A DNA stretch of 64,000 bases, from NCBI GenBank assembly GCA_025454395.1, contig JALOOM010000002.1:62001-126000 (forward strand), written 5' to 3'. Below, one piece after another: positions 1 to 12,395 of this stretch. A model generated the notes under the pieces. It did not search any database. It worked only from the letters and a program-made list of their open reading frames with translations, and had not been told where the DNA came from. The position numbers and the translations under genes are program-made. This DNA comes from Elainella sp. Prado103 (GTDB lineage: Bacteria; Cyanobacteriota; Cyanobacteriia; Elainellales; Elainellaceae). Position 1 is the stretch's first letter. The number at the start of each line of letters is the position of its first letter.

Positions 1-173
1 ATCGGGGCTTGACCGATCATGTCACGATTCGCGGTACGGGTTGCATGAAGCAGTGCAAGGCGGGCCCCAATTTGGTCATGCCTGATAAGTCGCGATATAC
101 TCGCATCCGCCCCGATCAGGTTGCCGGTTTAATCGATCAACATTTTCCCGGTAGTAATGAGATCGCGAGCTGA
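1..173 (+). CDS. C-terminal fragment of a (2Fe-2S) ferredoxin domain-containing (thioredoxin-like) protein
   Basis: Frame 3 reads RGLTDHVTIRGTGCMKQCKAGPNLVMPDKSRYTRIRPDQVAGLIDQHFPGSNEIAS*; the CMKQCKxGP motif is typical of thioredoxin-like 2Fe-2S ferredoxins. 5' end outside window. Confidence 0.7.
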   Translation, partial: RGLTDHVTIRGTGCMKQCKAGPNLVMPDKSRYTRIRPDQVAGLIDQHFPGSNEIAS

Positions 174-189
174 AACTCTAATGCTACGT

Positions 190-3100
190 TTAATTTATCT
201 CTACGCCTACATGACGTAACAGATATTCTGAGATGAGCTTCAAACTTGTCAGATCTAGAGTAAATGGAACAGAAGGGCTAAGAACAAATCGTTTTTGGGT
301 CATGTTCATCATTGTCGTATAGTCATAAATGAATCCAGATACTCGATCCTCTATCTTTGTTCGAGTTTCAAAGGATTTTGTGCCTCCGGTCACGGGATCA
401 TTTAGCTCAGCAAGACTGTGCCCAAATTCTATTTTTAGAAAAGTGTCGTAAATATCCTCCTTGCTCATTTGAGAAACTGTGGAAATAGCCTCAGATATTC
501 TGATATTTCTTGACTCAACGAAGTGACCAACTACATGGGCAGTGATTCCTGAATCAAGTTGAGCTGGAGGAGACTTGTATTCTAGTGCCAAATGGAGCCT
601 ATCCGATAAATCTCTAAAAGATTCTAACTGTGTAACTTGCTTATCTCTTTCCTGGGTATCTGGCGTTGTTATCCACTCGCTGGGGCGATGTATTGCCCCT
701 AGTGCTGATCCGAGGTCTCCTGTGTAAGTCAAATATGACGGTTCAGAACCCAAAAGGGTACCAAATTGAGCAGAAATAGATGCTAGGAAATGGGCAGTTG
801 GAACCTTCATTCCATTTTCAAGGGGCAGCCATCCCTGAAACTCCTCTAACTCCTCAGCTTTTGCATAGGTAGAGTTAGCTTCTTCATTAATGTTCACAAA
901 AGGCAATCGGTTAACGAGAGGAATACGCCATTTTGTAAATATCTCAAATGAACCGCCCTGATATTTTTCATTTGTTTTTCTTCTCAATGTTTGAGCCGCT
1001 ACATAGGGATCATACTTTCCGGGAATTGTGTCTTCGACATCTCTAATTCTTTCAAGAATATCTCGATGTGTTTCTACATCAAATTTATAGGATTCAGAAC
1101 TAGAAGAGTCAGTATCTGAGAAGCCTGTACTGGAGTCTAGAGGAGCTTGAACAACTCCTTCTTGATAATTCCGAAGGCTAGCCTCATAAAACTCCTTCAA
1201 ATCAGGTAGACTTTTTTCCGGTTGGTTGTACCCCGCCCCTGGAAAGCTTGCCCATTCTCCGGCAACCTTTGCAACTGCGATTTCAAATCTTCCTGCTTCT
1301 ACATCTTCATAAGCTCCACGATTCCTGATCAGTTGCACCGCTGCTAAATCCTGGTTTTGGGGACTGAAATCTGATAAGCCAATCTGTCCACGAACCCCAT
1401 CCCAGGTTCTTTGAATAAACTGATACCGACCTGCCGCTGTCGAGGTTGTATCTCTAAACGGTTCATGAATACGAGGGTGATCGGCAAAACTATCAAACCG
1501 ATCGCCCCCAAATCGGATACGATACCCATCAGGCGCATGGGTTCCTTCAGCATAGGAGATGGTGTCTAAAAATGCCCGCATGTTGTCACTGAGACTGCTG
1601 TTTTGCGTTATTTGCCCAGAGTATTCAGGATAGCTAGAATCTGGAGTTGTACCACCCGGTAGTGCTTCAGCAGATAATCCTGAGCCTACCAACGTTCCGG
1701 TTGAGGGGGAAGTTAGATTATCTGTACGGAACGCTTCTTCCCATGTTCGTTCTCCCACCACACCATCTGCAACCAATCCCTTCTCTGCCTGAAACTGACG
1801 GGCAACTTCAGTACTCTGTTCCCCATAATAACCATCCACTTCAATGTTCCAGCCCCGATCGCGCATCCGTTGTTGCCATCGTTCCACATCGGAGTTGTAG
1901 GAAAGTTCTTGTCCAGGCTCGTAGCGAAAGACTCGACTCGATTCCTCTCCTGTCCCTGCCACACCCACAGGTAACGCCCCACGCGCCACTTCACCCGCAG
2001 GATCAACTTCGTTGCGAGTACTAAATGCTGCCGCCCAGGTCTCAGGCCCAACAATGCCATCGGGAGTCAGGCCCTTTTCTTGCTGAAACTGGCGGGCAAC
2101 TTCAGCGCTATGAGCACCGTACATGCCATCTACAGCAATTTTCCATCCCCGCTCCTGCATCCGCGCCTGCCATTTCTGGACATTGGGATCACAGACAGGC
2201 ATTGTTCCAGGTTCATATTCAAACGGATAGCCTGGATAGGTTGTTCCTTCTACAGCGGTACTGAGATCATTGGCTGCATCTTGCAGAATCTCTGGTATCC
2301 TGCCTGGATCGCTGACAACATCTGAAACTGTTTCCTCGGCCGTATTTCCAACGTTTCTAACAAATTCTTCGACGGGTTCGGGTAATAGTTCAACGATCGG
2401 TTCAGCAACCTGAGCTTTAAACGTATCCCAGCCTGAGCTTGCTGCATCTTTCAGTCCTTCGAGCCAAGCGGGTCGTTCACTGGGAATTGTTGAGCCATTT
2501 TCGTTAAAGAGAAGATCGGGTTGAGTCCCAGATAGGTTCGGGTGGTTCGGGTCGATCTCTGCTCCGCGTCTATCTTCAGCCATTTCGATCGCCCGACCAA
2601 CATGGGGCTGACCCACTCCGGTGAAGGGATCGATTCCAGGCTGCTGTAAATCTGTCGCACTTTGCTGGAGCACCTGAATCACCTGTTGATAGCTGAGGTC
2701 AGGGTTGGCTTGCCAAATTTGTGTGATCGCCCCAGTGACTCTAGCCGCCGATAAAGAGGTTCCTTCCATATCCCCTTGCCCCTGACCAGACGCTACAAAA
2801 TCTATGCCCTCTCCATAGCTAGAGTAGTTGGCTCGTTGTCCATCTTCAGCAGCACCCACTGCAATAATGTTGTCAAACTTCTGAGAAGCTTGCCCTAGAG
2901 CCGACATTTGATCGCCCTGATTGCCGGTGGCAACCACTAAAAGCACGCGATTATTGTGGGCATAGGTGAGGGCTGCATACTCTTCAGGCGTTAATTTATG
3001 GCGGGTGTCCACACTACCATCAGGGTTAATTTGTGTCAGTTCAAAGCTCAGATTGATCACTGCTTGGGATCGCCCAGATGCTTTTGCCGCATCGACAAAC

Positions 3101-3969
3101 TCAATCAATGAGTCTGACCAGTTTCCAGAACCTACACCGATCCCATACCAATCTAGAGGCTGCTGTCCTTTTTGTTCAATCATCTGGGCAACCTGCCTCC
3201 CGTGGCTGTTGCCAGTGAAGTGGGTGTCAATGATTCCAACAAAAGGCGAGTTTTCTTGACGCGGGTGAGTCAATTGAGCTGAACGATGTTGGGACTTTTG
3301 ATCTATACCATTGAGATAACTCTCCTCAAAAAGCTGATTTGCCCATTGTTCTGTGCGGGTTTGGGCAGCTTGGATCGCATCTTCAGCTTGATCAGAGAGC
3401 TTCTGCCCAATTTCAACAAACGTTTCAGTGATCTCCTGAACCTGGGGATTGGCTGCCACATCTTTCCACAGTTGCCTGACCCGTTGCAGCAATTGGGGAG
3501 CCTGCTCTTCCACCCAATGTCGTAATTGATTGTCTGGAGCCTGCCAATCTTCCTGGATGGATTGCACATTTTGGCGCAGCTCTTGTCCGATTTGCGATGC
3601 CACTTCTTCTAGGGCATGGCCAATCATTGGCTTCCCTGCTTCCACTACATCACTAATTTTCTGATAGGCTTTGCCAAGCTGATAAACGGCATAGTCGATC
3701 GGTACAATACCGCTTTCAAACTCATCTCCGTAGAGTGGGCCATCTCCTAAAAACGGTGAACGGGGCAACCCGGTGAGGTCATCGATCCCCTCACTTATTG
3801 CAGAAGAGTTATTATCCCCATGGGTCAAAGTGTCTGCAACTTTTCCTAATGCAGTCGGGTGTCGTTTAGCCGTGTGCCCTAACAACTCCTGCTCTGCTTG
3901 GGAAAGATTGGTCGAGAGTCCGGTTGAGGCATCCAAACCAAGATTCAATCTTGCATCATCTAGGGGCAT
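190..3969 (-). CDS. Multidomain protein: S8 subtilisin-like protease + 2x PG_binding_1 + GH104/lambda-lysozyme-like domain + unassigned C-terminal region
   Basis: 1259 aa. Subtilase motifs GIIDTHF, SHGRQVA, ATGNQGD, GTSLSAARVTG (approx. nt 2570-3245); two repeats W(Q)xRMxxRGWxIxVDGxYGxxSxEVARQFQxEKGLxxDGxVGxxTW (approx. 1730-2220); DTISYAEGT...GRYQFIQRTWD...AAVQLI (approx. 1150-1590). Confidence 0.85.
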   Translation of the reverse strand: MPLDDARLNLGLDASTGLSTNLSQAEQELLGHTAKRHPTALGKVADTLTHGDNNSSAISEGIDDLTGLPRSPFLGDGPLYGDEFESGIVPIDYAVYQLGKAYQKISDVVEAGKPMIGHALEEVASQIGQELRQNVQSIQEDWQAPDNQLRHWVEEQAPQLLQRVRQLWKDVAANPQVQEITETFVEIGQKLSDQAEDAIQAAQTRTEQWANQLFEESYLNGIDQKSQHRSAQLTHPRQENSPFVGIIDTHFTGNSHGRQVAQMIEQKGQQPLDWYGIGVGSGNWSDSLIEFVDAAKASGRSQAVINLSFELTQINPDGSVDTRHKLTPEEYAALTYAHNNRVLLVVATGNQGDQMSALGQASQKFDNIIAVGAAEDGQRANYSSYGEGIDFVASGQGQGDMEGTSLSAARVTGAITQIWQANPDLSYQQVIQVLQQSATDLQQPGIDPFTGVGQPHVGRAIEMAEDRRGAEIDPNHPNLSGTQPDLLFNENGSTIPSERPAWLEGLKDAASSGWDTFKAQVAEPIVELLPEPVEEFVRNVGNTAEETVSDVVSDPGRIPEILQDAANDLSTAVEGTTYPGYPFEYEPGTMPVCDPNVQKWQARMQERGWKIAVDGMYGAHSAEVARQFQQEKGLTPDGIVGPETWAAAFSTRNEVDPAGEVARGALPVGVAGTGEESSRVFRYEPGQELSYNSDVERWQQRMRDRGWNIEVDGYYGEQSTEVARQFQAEKGLVADGVVGERTWEEAFRTDNLTSPSTGTLVGSGLSAEALPGGTTPDSSYPEYSGQITQNSSLSDNMRAFLDTISYAEGTHAPDGYRIRFGGDRFDSFADHPRIHEPFRDTTSTAAGRYQFIQRTWDGVRGQIGLSDFSPQNQDLAAVQLIRNRGAYEDVEAGRFEIAVAKVAGEWASFPGAGYNQPEKSLPDLKEFYEASLRNYQEGVVQAPLDSSTGFSDTDSSSSESYKFDVETHRDILERIRDVEDTIPGKYDPYVAAQTLRRKTNEKYQGGSFEIFTKWRIPLVNRLPFVNINEEANSTYAKAEELEEFQGWLPLENGMKVPTAHFLASISAQFGTLLGSEPSYLTYTGDLGSALGAIHRPSEWITTPDTQERDKQVTQLESFRDLSDRLHLALEYKSPPAQLDSGITAHVVGHFVESRNIRISEAISTVSQMSKEDIYDTFLKIEFGHSLAELNDPVTGGTKSFETRTKIEDRVSGFIYDYTTMMNMTQKRFVLSPSVPFTLDLTSLKLISEYLLRHVGVEIN

Positions 3970-4445
3970 AGGTCAGCACTCTCAAAGTGATGAATGTTTT
4001 CTGCAAACCCACTCCCACCCTACACTGACAGCATTTTGCCTTGCATCGGAACCGGGCGCAGGGGCAATGCCCACTGGTTCACACCTAATGGATGAATGCT
4101 GTCCCTTCAGACGATCGATGATTACTCAATCAGAAACCACTTAATTCCAGATCTGCTTTCGTCCAGTTAAGTCAAAATGGCTTGGAGAGTCATCAGCAAG
4201 AAATTTCTGATTAGGGTAATTTTGCGAACCCTGGCGCAAAAAAACCTGGTTGCTATGCAGGAGAGACCCACGCAACCCATGCGGAGGAAAGTCGTAAAAG
4301 GCACATTCCCATCTATGCATAAAGATTGATGATGCATAGAACTTGTGAACCCATCCGCAAAAAGTCCCCAGATCATGGGATCCGGGGACTTGGTGACTGA
4401 CATCTTGATGACTGATATGAGGTTGACAACTCTCTGGGTACTGGC

Positions 4446-4612
4446 TTGACTGACCAATCTTTTCCCCTCATCCCTCAATCCCTTCTCCACTAGGGACGAA
4501 GGGACTTCAAATCAGATATCTAGTTCGAAAGCCCCTCGCCCGCTCTGAGAGAGGGGTTGGGGTGTCGCTTGCTTCTGCGTAGCAGTGGGCAGTCTGAATT
4601 TTTGTCAGTCAA
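4446..4612. mobile_element. MITE-like repeat, long form, imperfect TIR TTGACTGAC...GTCAGTCAA
   Basis: Left end ttgactgaccaatcttttcccctcatccct...; right end ttttgtcagtcaac; shares ~95 bp of left-hand sequence with the copy at 53424-53533. No ORF for a transposase. Confidence 0.6.
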
Positions 4613-4664
4613 CCAGGGATCCTGGCTTGGTACTCTTTCTAGCAGGCAAACTGCTCCGACAGAA

Positions 4665-6335
4665 CTATTCCCGTCTGAAAGAGCCCAGCCACTCCCGCAA
4701 TAGCTCATCGGCTACACCCCGACCGCCTAAGCCGAAGGCAATACCGATCGCTACTGCAATCGCTCCCAATAGTAGACCAAACGCCAAGTTGACGATATTC
4801 GGAGCAACTCCCATCCGATCGAGCGCCATGGCACCCGCAAAAGCAATAATGGCAATCCGAGCAGTTTGCGCCAGAATGCGCGTTTGTTTACTGCCCGATC
4901 GGGTCAGCAGGTTGAAGGTAAGGTTTGCCAGATAAAGCCCAATTCCTAAGACCAACAACCCTACCAAAACATTACCGAGAATGGCGAGAATGGCGTTGAC
5001 TAATTCCGTCAGAACCGCAAACTCTAGCTTTTCGACGGCTGCCACTGCCCCAGTCAGCATGATCCCGACGAGGACTACAATGCCCACAATCTCCGAGGGA
5101 GTTTGCCGAGGTAAGGTAGGAGGCGTGGGCGGAATGACCGTTGATTGACCGAGCGAGAAATCTTCTGGGGGCACATCGGCAAAAGGATTAGCAGCAGGTG
5201 GCGGGGTGACCGTGGGTAACCCTAGCCAATTGAAAACATTGTCGAATCCAACGCTCGTGAGAATGCGAGCCACCAAATCAGCAACAAAGCGCCCAATAAC
5301 ATAGGCGATCACCAAAATCAATGCGGCTGTGAAGATGCGAGGCAATGCACTGAGGATTTGCCCCAACATGGCGACTGCCGGTGCAGAAATAGCATCGATC
5401 TGTAGAGCATTAAGGGCTGCAATAGCGGTTGGAATGAGCACCAACACATAGATGATCGTGCCGATCAACGCAGACAGGGAGAGCCCGCCAGTTGCTTGTG
5501 TCAGTCCAATGCGGCTACCAACTTGGTTCGTACCGATCGCTGTCAAAAAATTGGTAGCGACAACCCGCGCCAACCGAGCAAAAAACCAGCCAATCACCCC
5601 GATCAAGATCGCTGTAATGATCCGAGGTAGAGCAGACAGAATTTGATCGAGCAGATTTTGGACGGGGGCAAGCGGCCCTTGCAGTTGCAAGACATCCAGA
5701 ATCAGCGGCAAGAAAAACAGCAGAATGAACCAATACAGGGCATTGCCGAAGGTTTCATTCAGCATAAATGGGCTGTCGCTCAGATCTGCCCCGGTTTGTT
5801 GAGCGATCCGCGCATCTAAATTAAATCGACCCAGTCCGCGTGTGACAAGGGCTTTAGCGAGGGTAGCCAGCAACCAGGCAATTCCTAACAGCAATGCCGC
5901 CCCAGCGATCCGGGGTAGGAAACTAAAGATTTGCTGCAAGAAGGCGTTTAAAGGAGCTGAAACCGTAGAGAGCTGAAGCGCATTGAGGAAAGCGATGATC
6001 ACAAATGCCATGATCACCCAGAAGACAGCCGTACCAATCCATTTTTCGATCGGGATACTGTTTTCTGCGCCGGGTCGCCCACTCATCCAGCCTGCAATGC
6101 GATTGTCAAAATTGGTTCGCTTGAGCAGACCTTGAATAGCCGCCGCGACAATAACAGCCACGATCCAACCCAGGATCAGGATCGCTAGCGCACCCAGCAG
6201 GTTGGGCAAATAAGCTGCAATGCGTGTGATAAGCTGTCCAGCCGAGTCAACCGTGGATTCAACTGGGTTTGTCTGAGCCAACCATAAAGGAACGGTTAGT
6301 CCCGGCTGGGGGGTGACGCACCAAAGTAGATTCAT
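4665..6335 (-). CDS. Mechanosensitive ion channel-like protein with repeated TM-helix units
   Basis: 556 aa with repeated 'ILxALPRIxxAxLILxIxxxxAxLxxxxxxR' hydrophobic units and C-terminal GLLLGAIAVAIGIAFGLGGRGVADELLREW, typical of cyanobacterial TM_helix/MscS-related proteins. Confidence 0.75.
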   Translation of the reverse strand: MNLLWCVTPQPGLTVPLWLAQTNPVESTVDSAGQLITRIAAYLPNLLGALAILILGWIVAVIVAAAIQGLLKRTNFDNRIAGWMSGRPGAENSIPIEKWIGTAVFWVIMAFVIIAFLNALQLSTVSAPLNAFLQQIFSFLPRIAGAALLLGIAWLLATLAKALVTRGLGRFNLDARIAQQTGADLSDSPFMLNETFGNALYWFILLFFLPLILDVLQLQGPLAPVQNLLDQILSALPRIITAILIGVIGWFFARLARVVATNFLTAIGTNQVGSRIGLTQATGGLSLSALIGTIIYVLVLIPTAIAALNALQIDAISAPAVAMLGQILSALPRIFTAALILVIAYVIGRFVADLVARILTSVGFDNVFNWLGLPTVTPPPAANPFADVPPEDFSLGQSTVIPPTPPTLPRQTPSEIVGIVVLVGIMLTGAVAAVEKLEFAVLTELVNAILAILGNVLVGLLVLGIGLYLANLTFNLLTRSGSKQTRILAQTARIAIIAFAGAMALDRMGVAPNIVNLAFGLLLGAIAVAIGIAFGLGGRGVADELLREWLGSFRRE

Positions 6336-6663
6336 AATTAATTACTGGAGAAAGCGAATTGATGGGCTTATGAGAAATTCAGTTAGTAAAAAAATAAACT
6401 GCTTTCTGGGATTTGTATAGCTAACAGCAACACTAAGTTGTAGATATAACAATAGCTATGGCTGGAAGATGATGTCTTTCAGGATTAGACTGTCAGCTTT
6501 TGCAAAAATTACAGTTTAATTCCCAGATTTCTGCCCGATTTTCCCACTTTTTCTTGAAATTAATTCGCTGAATTGAGTCGAGTCGGAGAGTCAAGCCAAA
6601 GCCAGAACTACGCTAGAGTAGAACGGAAAAGCTTGATGAAAGTTCATATTTTCTCGATCGATC

Positions 6664-7113
6664 ATGCCCGTTTTCGAACAATCGATTCAAATTAATGCCA
6701 GTGCGACCGCGGTTGAGCAATGTTTTACCGATCTGGAATTGATGCATCGCTGGTTAAATCCAGCCCTCCGCTGTGAGCCGATCGGCGATTGGACAACCGC
6801 CGTGGGCAGCCGCAGCCGCTTTATCATCCAGGTGCCGCTGGTGCCGCCGACCCTGATCAGCACCGTGGTGGAGCGGGAGCCTGGTCTGGTCGTTTGGGAG
6901 TTTAAAGGATTTTTCAAAGGGCGGGATCGCTGGGAATGTCAGCCCACCGAGCAGGGTACGACTTTACTCAATCGGTTTGAATTTGACATCCCTAACCCGA
7001 TCGTCCGGTACGGCTTCCATCAGTTTGCCTTGAATTGGACGAAGCAAGATATGCAGGCTCAGTTGCGTCGCCTTAAACGAGTAGCCGAAGAAACCTATCA
7101 CGGCATTCGATAG
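6664..7113 (+). CDS. SRPBCC family (polyketide cyclase/dehydrase-like) protein
   Basis: MPVFEQSIQINASATAVEQCFTDLELMHRWLNPALRCEPIG...; SRPBCC-type N-terminus and fold pattern. Confidence 0.75.
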   Translation: MPVFEQSIQINASATAVEQCFTDLELMHRWLNPALRCEPIGDWTTAVGSRSRFIIQVPLVPPTLISTVVEREPGLVVWEFKGFFKGRDRWECQPTEQGTTLLNRFEFDIPNPIVRYGFHQFALNWTKQDMQAQLRRLKRVAEETYHGIR

Positions 7114-7228
7114 ACCCCGCAACGACTTCGATCGATCCTGGAAAGCTGGAAAGATCGATCGGAATTGCAATCAGGCTGTGATCCAGTTCCAGGTTGTCAT
7201 CCAGCCCCAAACTGTGAGCCAGCCTCAG

Positions 7229-9052
7229 CTACGCCGGAACCACAATCCGTTCGTTGCCAGAAAGCTCAAAGGCCGCATGAATCACTTGCAGGGCGCGGGT
7301 GCCTTCAGTTTCCGCCACCAAGCAACTCACCTTAATTTCAGAAGTGGCGATCATCTGAATGTTGATCTGCTCTTTGGACAGCGCTTCAAACATGCGGGCA
7401 GCCACCCCGGGCCGACCCACCATGCCGGTGCCGACAATGCTGACCTTAGCGATCGACCGATCCACCATAATTTCGCCATAGCCGAGTTCGGGAGCGGCTG
7501 CCTGCAAAATCGCTTGGGCTTCATCGGCATCGAGCGCAGCCACCGTAAAGGCAATATCGCGGGTGGCGATCCCGTTGACCAACCGGCAGCGCTGGGACTG
7601 GATGATCATGTCAACGCTAATATTGCGATCTGCCAGCAAGCTAAAAATCCGGGAGGCTAAACCAGGGCGATCGGGCACATGGCGAATCGCTAGGCGAGCT
7701 TGCTTCAGATCTAAGGCGGCTCCTCGCACGGGTGGAGCCAGTTGATCGGCTTGTTGCCAGCGATGCCCTCCAATCGATTTGGCCGGCGACCGGGTGACGT
7801 TGAAGGCTTGGCACAGGGCGGCAATGGCCCGATCGCAGTCATCCTGATCGATCGCGCAGCTCACCTGCACCTCGGAGGTGGAGATCATTTCAATATTCAC
7901 CCCGGCTTCTGCCAGGGTCGAGAACATCTGAGCCGCCACCCCCGGTCGCCCAATCATCCCGGCTCCGACAATGCTCACCTTGGCCATGCGCCGATCGACC
8001 ATCACTTCGGCTTCTCCAGCCAGCGGATCGATCTGGTTGCGCAGGGCTGGGGCAATAGCAGCCGCCACCGCTTCCGCCCGGTTGAGGGAATTTTGGGTCA
8101 CCGTAAAGGCAATATCGTTGGAGTTACCTTCATGGATCGACTGAATAATCAAATCCACATCCAAATCCTGGGTGGCAATCTCACCAAACAGCCGCGCCGC
8201 GATCCCCGGTCGATCGGGTACCCGCAGCAAGGCCACCTTCGCCTGATCGGTGTCAAACTCGACGGCATCCACCGGCTGAGCAATTTCCAACCCTTCCAGC
8301 GGGCGAGGTTGGGGAATCGGCGATACCACTTTAGTACCCGGATCCTCTGTCCAGCTCGATCGCACCACCAGCGTCACGCCATAGTTGCGGGCAATTTCTA
8401 CAGCACGGGGATGCAGCACCTTGGCTCCTAAGCTAGCCAACTCCAGCATTTCATCGGAAGTGATTTCGCTCATCAGTTGAGCATCGGGCACAAGGCGGGG
8501 ATCGGTGGTGAGAATGCCAGGAACATCAGTATAAATTTCGCAGCAGTCTGCTTGTAAAGCCGCTGCCAATGCGACAGCCGAGGTATCCGATCCGCCCCGG
8601 CCCAGGGTAGTAATTTCCAGATCAATCAGGCTGCTGATGCCCTGAAACCCGGCAACCACGACGACTCGACCGTCCTGCAAATGACGCTGCAACCGATCGG
8701 TTTCAATGCTGAGAATGCGGGCGCGAGTATGTTCGGCTTCCGTGACGATGCCCACCTGGGCCCCGGTCATCGAAATCGCTGGCTGACCGAGTTCCTGAAT
8801 TGCCATACTGAGTAGCGCGATCGACTGCTGTTCGCCCGTCGAGAGCAGCATGTCCATTTCGCGGCGGTTGGGGCTAGTGGAAATCTCATGGGCCAGCTTC
8901 ACCAAGCCATCGGTGGTTTTGCCCATCGCCGACACCACTACCACCAAGCCATTGCCCGCCTGAGCAGTTTTCACGACCCGCTGGGCCACACTCTGAATCC
9001 GCTCCACCGAACCAACCGACGTACCGCCATACTTCTGGACAATCAGTGCCAT
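7229..9052 (-). CDS. lysC: Aspartate kinase with duplicated ACT-domain region
   Basis: 607 aa, starts [23 protein letters not shown]...[19 protein letters not shown]; two tandem ACT pairs ([13 protein letters not shown] / [13 protein letters not shown]). Confidence 0.95.
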   Translation of the reverse strand: MALIVQKYGGTSVGSVERIQSVAQRVVKTAQAGNGLVVVVSAMGKTTDGLVKLAHEISTSPNRREMDMLLSTGEQQSIALLSMAIQELGQPAISMTGAQVGIVTEAEHTRARILSIETDRLQRHLQDGRVVVVAGFQGISSLIDLEITTLGRGGSDTSAVALAAALQADCCEIYTDVPGILTTDPRLVPDAQLMSEITSDEMLELASLGAKVLHPRAVEIARNYGVTLVVRSSWTEDPGTKVVSPIPQPRPLEGLEIAQPVDAVEFDTDQAKVALLRVPDRPGIAARLFGEIATQDLDVDLIIQSIHEGNSNDIAFTVTQNSLNRAEAVAAAIAPALRNQIDPLAGEAEVMVDRRMAKVSIVGAGMIGRPGVAAQMFSTLAEAGVNIEMISTSEVQVSCAIDQDDCDRAIAALCQAFNVTRSPAKSIGGHRWQQADQLAPPVRGAALDLKQARLAIRHVPDRPGLASRIFSLLADRNISVDMIIQSQRCRLVNGIATRDIAFTVAALDADEAQAILQAAAPELGYGEIMVDRSIAKVSIVGTGMVGRPGVAARMFEALSKEQINIQMIATSEIKVSCLVAETEGTRALQVIHAAFELSGNERIVVPA

Positions 9053-9266
9053 ATCCTGCGCCCGCGTTTATTCTTAACGCTTACAACCTTCTTAAATTAA
9101 CAGACTTGCAGGGCGATCGTAGAACCTCAGCCGGGTTTCTAGGGTTTCGCTTAACTATATTTAATGACGAATTTGGTTTCGATCAGTTGCCCCCACTACC
9201 ACCTTGTGATGATAATGCTCTACAGAGGTTCTGCCTCACCCATGGAGCGTCGGGTGGAGCAGAATC

Positions 9267-10364
9267 TCAACCCTTTTGTGGATCCGGCACATTCACCCAA
9301 CTGCCACTCTGGCTCGATCGATGGGTTAGATCCATCAGGAGCTGGGAGTAGACCCCTTCTTGCAAAGATGGCGACAGCGAAACGCCGCGATCGATCCCTT
9401 CTACCCAGCGATCGACCACCCGAATAAACGGCGCTAACCGCCCATCGGCATAGGTTTGGGGAAATTCTAACCGCTGCGGCATGTCTAGCTCAACGAGTGG
9501 TTCGCCCTGCTGACTGCCCCAGAGTTTGAAGCCATGCACATAGTCGCTAGGATTGTCGCTGCCCAGAATCAACGTGCCGCGATCACCATAAATCTCCAGC
9601 CAATGCCCGCGCCCCCGGTAGGTCACTGCGCTCAAACAAGCCTGGCAAGGTGTGCCATCGGTCAGCTCCAGCATCAGCAAACAGGTATCATCGGCATCGA
9701 CGGGCTTCAGTTCACCTGTAGTGGGATCGGGGCGAGTGGGGATCGTTGTGCTCAACTGACCACAGAGGCGTTTGACGGGCGCAAATAGCCAGGCCAGGTA
9801 GTCGAAGAAATGGGAGCCGATCGCGCCCAGAACCCCACCCCCCTGATCCTTGCGGGCATACCAATTCCAGGGACGAGTCGCATCCGCTCGACTACTGACC
9901 AGCCAATCCACCTTGATCAGCCGCTTTTGCCCGACATAGCCTGCTGCCAACAGTTCTGCCAACCGCTGCCAGGCCGGCACAAACCGAAACTCAAAATCCA
10001 TAATAGTGATCACCCCTTGCGTTTGGGCCAACTGGTATAGCGCCGTGGCCTCGTTCACATTCAGGGCAGTTGGTTTTTCCAGCAGGAGGTGCTTTCCGGC
10101 TTGCAGCACTGCTTGCGCCATTTCATAATGCAGAAAAGGGGGGGTAGAAATGCTGACAGCTTGCACGGCCGGAAGCTGCACTAAATCTGCAAGCTGCGAA
10201 CAGGCATACGGAATCTGATGCGCTTGGGCGATCGCCTCCGCCTGGGCTGGATCGCGATGATAAACCGCCACGACTTCCGTGCGATGGTGAATTTGCAAGC
10301 CCGGAATGTGGATCTTCTGCCCAAATCCAGTGCCGACGACTGCCACCCCAAGAGAATCTGCCAT
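9267..10364 (-). CDS. Gfo/Idh/MocA family oxidoreductase
   Basis: MADSLGVAVVGTGFGQKIHIPGL..., LEKPTALN motif. Confidence 0.9.
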   Translation of the reverse strand: MADSLGVAVVGTGFGQKIHIPGLQIHHRTEVVAVYHRDPAQAEAIAQAHQIPYACSQLADLVQLPAVQAVSISTPPFLHYEMAQAVLQAGKHLLLEKPTALNVNEATALYQLAQTQGVITIMDFEFRFVPAWQRLAELLAAGYVGQKRLIKVDWLVSSRADATRPWNWYARKDQGGGVLGAIGSHFFDYLAWLFAPVKRLCGQLSTTIPTRPDPTTGELKPVDADDTCLLMLELTDGTPCQACLSAVTYRGRGHWLEIYGDRGTLILGSDNPSDYVHGFKLWGSQQGEPLVELDMPQRLEFPQTYADGRLAPFIRVVDRWVEGIDRGVSLSPSLQEGVYSQLLMDLTHRSSQSGSWVNVPDPQKG

Positions 10365-10449
10365 ACTTCACGTCCTCATTTAAAAACAGCAAGTTTTTCT
10401 TTATCTCATCATCCCACCCTCAAAGTTCGGCTATCCCCCCATGACCGTT

Positions 10450-12203
<1,754 letters not shown>

Positions 12204-12219
12204 CCCCCCCCAATCGCTG

Positions 12220-12283
12220 AAGGGGCACCATAAGCCGTGCCCTGTCCGATTCAAAGTCCAAGGGGTGCAAGCTTGTGCCCCTC
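12220..12283 (+). terminator. Two successive hairpins downstream of groEL
   Basis: aggggcac-cataagcc-gtgccct and aggggtgcaag-cttgtgcccct; no clear T-tract, so termination is not certain. Confidence 0.35.
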
Positions 12284-12395
12284 GGCAGGATCACGAGGCT
12301 GAGATCCAATGGGAGTCGCTGACCCATCGAGGTTGGGCGCGCTATTCTGGAAAAGCACTATTCTGGAAAGCAGTCCTATCCGATCACAGTTGGCA

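Noticed and set aside
4167-4490. 107-aa minus-strand ORF downstream of the protease-lysozyme gene
   Set aside because: Overlaps the MITE-like repeat and has no recognisable domain or RBS; likely non-coding.
7742-8431. 229-aa plus-strand ORF antisense to lysC
   Set aside because: Fully inside a confidently identified aspartate kinase on the other strand; composition is an artefact of high-GC codon positions.
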